Assembly: GCA_945897545.1 (NCBI GenBank) | Contig: CAMDGJ010000167.1 | Span: forward strand, 1-6,115 | DNA length: 6,115 nt | Reading direction: 5' to 3' | Origin: Flavobacterium psychrophilum | GTDB taxonomy: Bacteria; Bacteroidota; Bacteroidia; Flavobacteriales; Flavobacteriaceae | Shown: one piece after another, positions 1-5,449 of the stretch | Numbering within the stretch: the stretch's first letter is position 1 | How the letters are laid out: each line of letters starts with the position of its first letter | Program-made: the position numbers and the translations under genes | Notes under the pieces: model-generated | What the model was told of the DNA's origin: nothing | The model's input: the letters and a program-made list of their open reading frames with translations, nothing else | Database searches by the model: none

Positions 1-1319
1 AAGCACTTGACGTGGATATCGAACAAGTAAAATGTGACTTGGAAAATCTTATCGATTTTGCTATTGCCTTTTTCACCAAATTAAAAGATAAATACGGTAA
101 AGGTCGCGAACGTCAAACTGAATTGCGCAGTTTTGATAATATCGAGGCAACAAAAGTGGCTTTGAGAAACACGAAACTCTATGTAAACAGAGACGAAGGT
201 TTCATTGGAACCGGATTAAAGAAAGACGAATACGTTACAGATTGTTCGGATATTGATGATGTGATTGTATTTATACGTGATGGAAATATGATGATTTGCA
301 AAGTCGATGACAAGAAATTCGTGGGAAAAGACATCATTCACATAGCTATTTTTGACAAAAGCGACAAACGCACAATTTACAATATGATTTATCGTGACGG
401 GAAATCAGGGCCCGCTTACATAAAACGTTTCAATGTTTCGGGAGTGACTCGAGATAAATTATATGATTTGACGAATGAAACTAAAGGATCGCAAGTTTTA
501 TATTTTACTCATAATCCAAATGGTGAGGCCGAAGTGATTACGATTCTCTTGCGTCAAATAGGTAGTGTCAAAAAATTAAAATGGGATCTAGATTTTGCCG
601 AAATGGCGATAAAGGGGCGAGCTTCCAAAGGAAATTTGGTTACCAAATATCCCATCAAGAAAATCGAAATTAAGGAAAAAGGAATTTCAACTTTAAAACC
701 TAGAAAAATTTGGTTTGATGATACTGTTCAACGATTAAATGTTGACGCCAGAGGAGAGTTGTTGGGTGAATTTAGGCCCAATGACAAGATCCTAGTAATT
801 TCACAAACCGGTAAACTAAAAGTTATTATTCCAGAATTATCCACGCATTTCGATCAAGATATGGTGATTTTAGAAAAATGGCATCCTAAAAAACCGATTT
901 CAGCCATCTATTATGATGGTGAAAAAGAACGATATTACATAAAACGTTTCTTAATAGAAACCGAAGGAAAAGAGGAGATTTTCATCACGGAACATCCAAA
1001 ATCACAACTAGAAATTGTTTCAACCGATTATCGTCCAATGGCTGAATTGGTTTTCACGAAAGTAAAAGGTGTTCAAAAAGAAAATCAATTGGTGGATATT
1101 GAAAATTTTATTGCCGTTAAAGGTTTTAAAGCATTAGGAAATCAGTTGACAACGGATAAGCTAAAACAGGTTAATCTGCTCGAACCGTTGCCTCATGAAG
1201 AACCGGAAGAAGTTGTTCCAGAAGAATTAGAAGTGCAAGGGGATACAGAAGTTGACATTGATAATGACGATGATATTCAATTGGGCGATGATGGTCAGCT
1301 AGGGTTGAGTTTTATATAA
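1..1319 (+). CDS. parC: DNA topoisomerase IV subunit A (ParC), C-terminal part, 5' end outside window
   Basis: This is the C-terminal half of a type IIA topoisomerase A subunit, which with ParE decatenates and relaxes DNA. The reading frame is open from base 3, so the true start lies upstream and the GTG at 12 is not a start. About 438 residues are visible. The first 40 or so (KDKYGKGRERQTEL) end the tower/coiled-coil part. The beta-pinwheel DNA-wrapping domain follows, with EGFIGTGLKKDEYV and GKDIIHIAIF and two blade-like repeats of the form YxDG-x5-YIKRF (near residues 130-145 and 303-316). A degenerate GyrA-box-like KGRASKGN lies near residue 204. The canonical QRRGGKG box of gyrase is absent, which favours ParC over GyrA. 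The tail is strongly acidic (EEPEEVVPEELEV, then a DNDDD stretch). No breaks are visible. The gene ends at a hairpin terminator facing the convergent membrane-protein gene. Family assignment is confident; ParC rather than GyrA is somewhat less so. Confidence 0.93.
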   Translation, partial: ALDVDIEQVKCDLENLIDFAIAFFTKLKDKYGKGRERQTELRSFDNIEATKVALRNTKLYVNRDEGFIGTGLKKDEYVTDCSDIDDVIVFIRDGNMMICKVDDKKFVGKDIIHIAIFDKSDKRTIYNMIYRDGKSGPAYIKRFNVSGVTRDKLYDLTNETKGSQVLYFTHNPNGEAEVITILLRQIGSVKKLKWDLDFAEMAIKGRASKGNLVTKYPIKKIEIKEKGISTLKPRKIWFDDTVQRLNVDARGELLGEFRPNDKILVISQTGKLKVIIPELSTHFDQDMVILEKWHPKKPISAIYYDGEKERYYIKRFLIETEGKEEIFITEHPKSQLEIVSTDYRPMAELVFTKVKGVQKENQLVDIENFIAVKGFKALGNQLTTDKLKQVNLLEPLPHEEPEEVVPEELEVQGDTEVDIDNDDDIQLGDDGQLGLSFI

Positions 1320-1361
1320 AAAAAGTGTATTGAAATTCTCGTTTCAATACACTTTTTTTTT
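1318..1361. terminator. Two-way Rho-independent terminator between parC and the 304-residue membrane gene
   Basis: A perfect inverted repeat pairs GTGTATTGAAA (1325-1335) with TTTCAATACAC (1342-1352) around a six-base loop (TTCTCG). It is flanked by seven A on the left (1318-1324) and nine T on the right (1353-1361). The A/T flanks give a U-tract in either direction, so it can end both the plus-strand parC transcript and the convergent minus-strand transcript. It begins inside the parC stop codon and ends 13 bases before the 3' end of the minus-strand gene. Confidence 0.92.
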
Positions 1362-1374
1362 AAATGAATTCTTT

Positions 1375-2289
1375 TTATATAGTGGATTTAAACTCAATTC
1401 TTTTTTCGTGCAAGTTGTGAATTTTTAAAATAATAACTCCAAAAAGAACAGCGCAAACTATCAGGAAACTATTTAAAATTCCTTCAGTGCCAAAAGATAA
1501 TTTCAGCAGAATTGTCGATATAATAAACCCTGAATTACGGATTACTTTACTAAAATTATCTGAATGTAAAAAAGAAAATAATAATAAGAGTACATCCACC
1601 AAAATAAGTACCGTAAAAAAATCATCAAAGAATATTTTGTTAATGTCTTTTAGATCATGAACAAATTGACCAATTGATGTAAAACTTTCTGTTAACCAAT
1701 TTGTTAAGCTATAAACAGCAAGTAGTAAAAATATGGGTACCAAAATAGTAGCGATAATTTTTTTGAGTTTTATAAAACTGATAATTTCAGGTTTTAACTC
1801 ATGTTCCATTTTCCGGGCTAATTCATTTTCGTCATTCAGTTTGTAAAAATAATAAATCAATATAAAAAGGATAATTATTGCTGACAAATCGCACATAAAA
1901 ATTAAATCATTTTTATTTTGAAACCAATTATTAGTAAACTCAAGATTTGATAAATCTTTAAATATTCTTCGAATTATAATCAGGGAAATTATTTCGTACT
2001 GTTTGCCTATATAAATTGTAGTAGATTTGGGTAAATAGTATACTAGAAGATACACCTCATAAAGCAAGATAAATGAAAATGGTGTATAAATAGCTGAAAT
2101 TGGGTTGTTTAATAATTTAGTTGCATCGTTTAAGTCTATTATTCCTAAATTGACGAAGCTAATTAAAACCAAATGAAGTATAAAACTTATAATGGCAATG
2201 TAAATAATAATCCTTTCGCTTTTTACTTTTATTTTATGAGATAAAAAATATTCAAATAAATTTGAAGTATTGACTTTAAGTTTAATCAT
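1375..2289 (-). CDS. Multi-pass membrane protein of unknown function, 304 aa
   Basis: I do not recognise this protein. It has a short basic N-terminus (MIKLKVNTSN, HKIKVKSER), then about six hydrophobic segments near residues 27-48, 64-86, 129-149, 174-195, 220-241 and 271-290. A weaker hydrophobic stretch lies near 253-263. Between segments 2 and 3 is an amphipathic basic region (EIISLIIIRRIFKDLSN, 100-116). A charged loop (KLNDENELARKMEHELKPE, 150-168) separates segments 3 and 4. The C-terminus is charged (HNLHEKRIEFKSTI). There is no signal peptidase site, enzyme motif or Walker motif, so it is probably an inner-membrane protein. The ATG at 2287-2289 is the first in frame before the hydrophobic core, and no Shine-Dalgarno is present, as usual in Bacteroidota. 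It is convergent with parC and divergent from two small membrane genes. Its DNA is visibly AT-richer than parC, ffh or folD, which suggests a variable or transferred gene. A transporter or channel-like role is possible but unsupported. Confidence 0.82.
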   Translation of the reverse strand: MIKLKVNTSNLFEYFLSHKIKVKSERIIIYIAIISFILHLVLISFVNLGIIDLNDATKLLNNPISAIYTPFSFILLYEVYLLVYYLPKSTTIYIGKQYEIISLIIIRRIFKDLSNLEFTNNWFQNKNDLIFMCDLSAIIILFILIYYFYKLNDENELARKMEHELKPEIISFIKLKKIIATILVPIFLLLAVYSLTNWLTESFTSIGQFVHDLKDINKIFFDDFFTVLILVDVLLLLFSFLHSDNFSKVIRNSGFIISTILLKLSFGTEGILNSFLIVCAVLFGVIILKIHNLHEKRIEFKSTI

Positions 2290-2301
2290 AATTTAATTTT
2301 G
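2270..2301 (+). promoter_or_regulatory. Possible promoter reading toward the two small membrane genes
   Basis: TTG (2270-2272) is followed after 21 bp by TAATTTTG (2294-2301), a full match to the Bacteroidota pattern TTG / TAnnTTTG. Its upstream element lies inside the first codons of the divergent 304-residue gene. Transcription would start near 2307 and leave a leader of about 125 bases before the ATG at 2433. A weaker alternative nearer the gene is TTG at 2376-2378 with TAACTTAT at 2400-2407, also 21 bp apart. The AT-rich background makes chance matches likely. Confidence 0.33.
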
Positions 2302-2313
2302 TTTATTTTTTTT

Positions 2314-2321
2314 CAAAAATA
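2314..2321 (-). promoter_or_regulatory. Possible -7 element for the 304-residue membrane gene
   Basis: On the minus strand this reads TATTTTTG, a match to the Bacteroidota -7 consensus TAnnTTTG. It sits 24 bases upstream of the ATG and would give a leader of roughly 18 bases. No clear TTTG partner lies about 19-21 bp further upstream, and the region is very AT-rich, so a chance match is quite possible. Confidence 0.3.
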
Positions 2322-2432
2322 ATTAAACAAAATGACATATCGTATAAAATTATTATTAAATTTACAAGTATTAAGTTGATAATTATTTACAACAACTGTT
2401 AACTTATTTCAATTAATTTAAAATTCAAAAAA

Positions 2433-2612
2433 ATGTTTACAAAATTTAAAAAATCAGAGATGTTTATTTTAGTAGTAGTTATAATGTTAATTTTTATTTC
2501 AGAATATATTTATGTTGTGGAGGAAAATTTTGAAAAAGCAGTTTTTATTGGATTATGGCCTCCTACAATTGTTGGATTATTAATATTTTTTAATCTAAAA
2601 TTAAAAAAATAA
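2433..2612 (+). CDS. Small membrane protein with two hydrophobic segments, 59 aa, unknown function
   Basis: ATG at 2433 to TAA at 2610-2612. The product starts with a short basic stretch (MFTKFKKSE), then a hydrophobic helix (MFILVVVIMLIFISEYIYV, about 10-28). An acidic loop (VEENFEK) is followed by a second hydrophobic helix (about 36-54) containing GLWPPTIVGLL, and the tail is basic (NLKLKK). The positive-inside pattern fits a hairpin with both ends in the cytoplasm. The frame is clean, with protein-like hydrophobic and charged segments, and the stop abuts the ATG of the next small gene, which supports a real two-gene unit. It is divergent from the 304-residue membrane gene and may belong to the same AT-rich insertion. 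I do not recognise the family. Holin-like proteins, small transporter subunits and type I toxins share this size, but nothing here picks one out. Confidence 0.66.
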   Translation: MFTKFKKSEMFILVVVIMLIFISEYIYVVEENFEKAVFIGLWPPTIVGLLIFFNLKLKK

Positions 2613-2783
2613 ATGAAAAATTTAGACGTATTAATACTTACAGGTTTTGTAATACTATGTTTTTTAACTTTTTTCATTTCTACGTTTAAAGCGTTTGAAA
2701 AAGTTAGTAAACAAGGTGTTGACAAATTTGAAAAAAGAGGCATTATTAGTAGATTGTTAGCTTATTTTGAAAGCTTTACATAA
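2613..2783 (+). CDS. Small single-span membrane protein, 56 aa, unknown function
   Basis: ATG at 2613-2615 directly follows the TAA of the preceding small gene (TAAATG), so the two are probably translated from one message by coupling or reinitiation. The stop is TAA at 2781-2783. The product has a short N-terminus (MKNLD) and one hydrophobic helix (VLILTGFVILCFLTFFIST, 6-24). A basic, amphipathic cytoplasmic-looking tail follows (KAFEKVSKQGVDKFEKRG, then a more hydrophobic IISRLLAYFESF). Topology is probably N-out with the charged tail inside. It has no signal peptidase motif and no lipobox cysteine in the right place; its only Cys is in the helix. Pairing a two-helix protein with a one-helix protein in zero-gap order suggests a small membrane complex, but that is inference. 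I do not recognise the family. Confidence 0.64.
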   Translation: MKNLDVLILTGFVILCFLTFFISTFKAFEKVSKQGVDKFEKRGIISRLLAYFESFT

Positions 2784-2832
2784 GCTGTATTGATATTCAT
2801 TCAGTTTTTCTTTTTATAAATAAATAGTTGAA

Positions 2833-2858
2833 AAGGTTAGCTAACGATTAGCAACTTT
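2833..2858. other. Imperfect hairpin downstream of the small membrane genes
   Basis: AAGGTTAGCTAA (2833-2844) pairs with TTAGCAACTTT (2848-2858) around a CGA loop, giving 11 pairs with one bulged A and one G-T wobble. It lies 49 bases after the stop of the 56-residue gene. No T-tract follows on the plus strand, so it is at best a weak terminator or a 3'-end stabiliser. The left arm overlaps a perfect palindrome, GTTAGCTAAC. Confidence 0.35.
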
Positions 2859-2896
2859 AAAAATTTGTGCCGCTTTAGATCTAATTGAACTAAATA

Positions 2897-2915
2897 CGCT
2901 TATTTCAAATAAGTG
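2897..2915. other. Short hairpin in the ffh upstream spacer
   Basis: CGCTTATT (2897-2904) pairs with AATAAGTG (2908-2915) around TCA, giving eight pairs including one G-T. It is about 80 bases upstream of the ffh promoter and has no T-tract. It could be a protein-binding palindrome or simply chance in AT-rich DNA. Confidence 0.25.
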
Positions 2916-2991
2916 CATAAACTAAATTCTGTACTTCCCATTTAATGCTGCTAGTTTTTTATTCTAAAAATCTCTAATTTTTACATCTTCG

Positions 2992-3017
2992 TAACTTTGA
3001 GCCTTTATAACTTTAGC
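2992..3017 (+). repeat. Degenerate direct repeat at the ffh promoter
   Basis: TAACTTTGAGC (2992-3002) and TAACTTTAGC (3008-3017) form a near-identical pair with a 16-base period. The first copy supplies the TTTG of the ffh -33 element. The second lies in the spacer just before the -7 box. It is too short to be a known repeat family. Confidence 0.4.
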
Positions 3018-3026
3018 TTATATTTG
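2996..3026 (+). promoter_or_regulatory. ffh promoter, Bacteroidota type
   Basis: TTTG at 2996-2999 and TATATTTG at 3019-3026 are separated by 19 bp, a full match to the Bacteroidota housekeeping pattern TTTG / TAnnTTTG. The -7 box ends 26 bases before the ffh ATG, so the leader is only about 20 bases. This is the best promoter in the window. Confidence 0.8.
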
Positions 3027-3052
3027 CAATTCAATAAAAGAAAATTACAATT

Positions 3053-4405
3053 ATGTTCGATAATTTAAGTGATAAATTAGACAAAGCCTTCCATATACTT
3101 AAAGGTCACGGCAAAATAACCGAAATAAACGTTGCTGAGACACTGAAAGAAGTACGTCGCGCCTTACTTGATGCCGATGTTAACTTTAAAATCGCTAAAG
3201 ATTTTACCACTAAAGTAAAAGAAAAGGCGATAGGTCAAAATGTATTAACAACCTTGCAACCAGGACAATTATTAGTTAAATTAGTCAAAGATGAATTAAC
3301 TGAATTAATGGGTGGCGATGTTGCCGGAATTAATCTTTCTGGGAATCCCACCGTTATTTTAATGTCGGGATTACAAGGTTCAGGGAAAACTACATTTTCT
3401 GGTAAATTGGCCAATTATCTTCAGACTAAAAAGGGCAAAAAACCACTTTTAGTAGCTTGTGATATTTATCGCCCAGCGGCAATTCAACAATTGTATGTTG
3501 TAGGTGATTCAATGGCTGTTGAGGTTTATTCAGAACCTGAAAATAAAAATCCTGTAGAAATTGCTCAAAATGCTATCAAACACGCTAAAGCCAACGGATT
3601 CAATGTGGTGATTGTCGATACAGCTGGACGTTTAGCAGTCGATGAAGCAATGATGACCGAAATCTCAAATGTTCACAAGGCCATTCAACCGCACGAAACC
3701 TTGTTTGTTGTAGACGCAATGACGGGTCAAGATGCTGTGAATACAGCCAAAGCTTTCAACGATATATTAAATTTTGACGGTGTAATTTTGACCAAATTAG
3801 ACGGTGATACTCGTGGTGGAGCTGCGATTTCAATTAAATCGGTGGTTAATAAACCCATCAAATTTGTTGGAACAGGCGAAAAAATGGATGCCATTGATGT
3901 GTTCTATCCAGATCGTATGGCCGAAAGAATTCTAGGAATGGGTGATGTTGTGTCTTTAGTCGAAAAAGCGCAAGAGCATTATGACGAGGAAGAAGCTAGA
4001 AAAATTCAAAAGAAAATTGCCAAAAACGAATTTGGTTTTGATGATTTCCTTTCCCAAATTCAACAAGTCAAGAAAATGGGTAATATGAAAGACCTAGTCG
4101 GAATGATTCCGGGTGCTTCAAAAGCGATGAAAAATGTAGAAATTGAAGATGATGCTTTCAAATATATAGAAGCTATTATACATTCGATGACACCAAAGGA
4201 AAGAACAAAACCCGCCATTATCGATATGAAAAGAAAAACTCGAATAGCAAAAGGTTCTGGAACAAAAATTGAACAGGTTAATCAATTGATGAAACAGTTC
4301 GAGCAAATGAGTAAAATGATGAAAATGATGCAAGGTCCGGGCGGGAAGAATATGATGAAAATGATGGGTGGAATGCCAGGCGGAATGCCTCAAGGAATGA
4401 GATAA
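3053..4405 (+). CDS. ffh: Signal recognition particle protein Ffh (SRP54 GTPase), 450 aa
   Basis: Ffh binds SRP RNA and signal sequences of nascent inner-membrane and exported proteins, then docks with FtsY through paired GTPase domains. The start MFDNLSDKLDKAF matches the family N-terminus. The N domain covers about 1-95, with the LREVR-like LKEVRRALLDADVN at 31-44. The G domain (about 96-300) shows the P-loop GLQGSGKTT (106-114), DIYRPAA (137-143), DTAGR (189-193), TKLDGD (247-252) and GTGEK (273-277). The M domain (about 325-450) has the RNA-binding motif RIAKGSGT (397-404) and a methionine-rich end (MSKMMKMMQ, then GGMPGGMPQGM) that forms the flexible signal-binding part. Length is normal and every GTPase motif is intact. 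It has its own promoter about 27 bases upstream and a hairpin terminator after the stop, so it appears monocistronic. The SRP RNA gene is not in this window. Confidence 0.98.
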   Translation: MFDNLSDKLDKAFHILKGHGKITEINVAETLKEVRRALLDADVNFKIAKDFTTKVKEKAIGQNVLTTLQPGQLLVKLVKDELTELMGGDVAGINLSGNPTVILMSGLQGSGKTTFSGKLANYLQTKKGKKPLLVACDIYRPAAIQQLYVVGDSMAVEVYSEPENKNPVEIAQNAIKHAKANGFNVVIVDTAGRLAVDEAMMTEISNVHKAIQPHETLFVVDAMTGQDAVNTAKAFNDILNFDGVILTKLDGDTRGGAAISIKSVVNKPIKFVGTGEKMDAIDVFYPDRMAERILGMGDVVSLVEKAQEHYDEEEARKIQKKIAKNEFGFDDFLSQIQQVKKMGNMKDLVGMIPGASKAMKNVEIEDDAFKYIEAIIHSMTPKERTKPAIIDMKRKTRIAKGSGTKIEQVNQLMKQFEQMSKMMKMMQGPGGKNMMKMMGGMPGGMPQGMR

Positions 4406-4411
4406 TATAGT

Positions 4412-4460
4412 TTAGGGTTTAAAATTTATATTTGTCTAAATTTTAAGCCCTAATTTTTTT
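4412..4460 (+). terminator. Rho-independent terminator of ffh
   Basis: TTAGGGTTTAAAATTTA (4412-4428) pairs with TAAATTTTAAGCCCTAA (4437-4453) over 17 positions, with a single T-G wobble, around an eight-base loop. Seven T follow (4454-4460). It begins seven bases after the ffh stop. It separates ffh from folD, so folD probably needs its own promoter. Confidence 0.9.
4427..4434 (+). promoter_or_regulatory. Possible folD -7 element in the ffh terminator loop
   Basis: TATATTTG is identical to the ffh -7 box and fits TAnnTTTG. It spans the end of the left stem arm and the loop of the ffh terminator. Transcription would begin near 4440, inside the right arm, leaving about 57 bases before the folD ATG. 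No TTTG is seen about 19-21 bp upstream, which weakens the call. A second near-match, TAACTTTT (4463-4470), is also possible. The base stretch AAAAGG directly touches the folD ATG, too close to act as a normal Shine-Dalgarno. Confidence 0.42.
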
Positions 4461-4497
4461 TATAACTTTTAAACCCATAAACCTTAAATTTAAAAGG

Positions 4498-5379
4498 ATG
4501 CAAATATTAGACGGAAAAAAAACATCGGAAGATATAAAAACCGAAATCGCTGCTGAAGTACTAAGAATGAAAACTGATGGACAAAAAGTGCCGCATTTAG
4601 CAGCAGTTTTAGTTGGAACAAACGGGGCGAGTTTAACTTATGTTGGTAGCAAAGTTAAATCGTGTCAGCAAATCGGTTTCGAATCTACCTTAGTGGAACT
4701 TCCGGAAACAATTACAGAATCAGAGTTGTTAGCGAAAATCAAGGAATTGAATGAAGATGATAATTTAGACGGTTTTATTGTTCAATTGCCATTACCTAAA
4801 CATATTGACGAGCATAAAATTCTGATGGCTATTGATCCCGATAAAGATGTCGATGGATTTCATCCTGCTAATTTTGGAAAAATGGCTTTAGAGATGGAAA
4901 CATTTTTACCTGCAACTCCTTATGGAATAATGGAATTGTTGGAACGATACAAAGTAGAAACTGCGGGCAAACATACAGTAGTTATTGGGCGTAGTCATAT
5001 TGTGGGTCGACCAATGAGTATTTTGATGAGTCGCAAAGGATATCCTGGAGATTCAACCGTAACGTTGACACACAGTAGAACCAAAAATATTGAAGAATAC
5101 ACGAAAAATGCCGATATTATCATCACGGCTCTTGGTGTTCCGAATTACCTTAAAGCCGATATGGTAAAAGATGGAGTGGTAGTAATTGATGTTGGAATCA
5201 CCAGAGTCGAAGACGCTTCACACCCAAAAGGATATAAAATTACTGGTGATGTAGATTTTGATGAAGTGAGCAAGAAATCGTCATTTATCACTCCAGTTCC
5301 GGGTGGAGTAGGACCAATGACCATTGCAATGTTGTTGAAAAATACACTTTTGGCAAGACAAATTAGAAATAGAAAATAG
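4498..5379 (+). CDS. folD: Bifunctional methylenetetrahydrofolate dehydrogenase / methenyltetrahydrofolate cyclohydrolase FolD, 293 aa
   Basis: FolD interconverts 5,10-methylene-THF, 5,10-methenyl-THF and 10-formyl-THF in the cytoplasm, supplying one-carbon units for purines and initiator formyl-Met-tRNA. The start MQILDGKK matches the usual N-terminus. The catalytic YxxxK is Y48-VGS-K52. The substrate-site motifs are [10 protein letters not shown] (91-100) and [10 protein letters not shown] (114-123, with the conserved Asp). [12 protein letters not shown] (138-149) leads into the Rossmann domain with [14 protein letters not shown] (161-174) for NAD(P) binding. DVGI (231-234) and the C-terminal [10 protein letters not shown] (266-275) are present. 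Length is typical and nothing is missing. It follows ffh by 92 bases on the same strand but beyond the ffh terminator, and it ends at a two-way terminator facing the RluF-type gene. Cofactor preference (NADP or NAD) cannot be read with certainty here. Confidence 0.98.
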   Translation: MQILDGKKTSEDIKTEIAAEVLRMKTDGQKVPHLAAVLVGTNGASLTYVGSKVKSCQQIGFESTLVELPETITESELLAKIKELNEDDNLDGFIVQLPLPKHIDEHKILMAIDPDKDVDGFHPANFGKMALEMETFLPATPYGIMELLERYKVETAGKHTVVIGRSHIVGRPMSILMSRKGYPGDSTVTLTHSRTKNIEEYTKNADIIITALGVPNYLKADMVKDGVVVIDVGITRVEDASHPKGYKITGDVDFDEVSKKSSFITPVPGGVGPMTIAMLLKNTLLARQIRNRK

Positions 5380-5389
5380 TTTTTTCAAA

Positions 5390-5439
5390 ACTTAAAAAGT
5401 AAAAGCCAAGATGAGAGTCTTGGATTTTGCTTTTTAAGT
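5390..5439. terminator. Two-way terminator between folD and the RluF-type gene
   Basis: The arms 5390-5411 and 5418-5439 are 22 bases each and pair around the loop TGAGAG. There is one G-A mismatch and one T-G wobble; the ends are ACTTAAAAAGT and ACTTTTTAAGT. It begins 11 bases after the folD stop and lies 10 bases from the 3' end of the minus-strand gene. Outside the stem are T-rich runs on the plus side (CTTTATTTATTT) and, read on the minus strand, TTTTGAAAAAA. It is therefore likely to serve both convergent transcripts. Confidence 0.85.
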
Positions 5440-5449
5440 CTTTATTTAT

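Noticed and set aside
12..14. GTG as the start codon of the first gene
   Set aside because: The frame is open to the window edge, and the protein begins in the middle of the topoisomerase A tower region, so the real start is upstream.
2510..2743. Minus-strand frame of 77 codons
   Set aside because: It lies antisense across the two small plus-strand membrane genes, has low-complexity content without a recognisable domain, and is explained as their shadow.
2784..3052. SRP RNA (4.5S) gene next to ffh
   Set aside because: The conserved GGAAGGAAGCAGC-type tetraloop region is absent, and no long rod-like hairpin is visible.
4118..4393. Minus-strand frame of 91 codons rich in His and Phe
   Set aside because: It is the antisense of the methionine-rich M domain of ffh; the His/Phe bias comes from complementing ATG and AAA codons.
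4318..4402. Tandem repeat of GGM/MKMM codons at the end of ffh
   Set aside because: A Met- and Gly-rich tail is normal for the Ffh M domain.
4406..4497. Folate (THF) riboswitch in the folD leader
   Set aside because: The leader is mostly the ffh terminator plus AT-rich sequence; no pseudoknotted or G-rich conserved core is visible.
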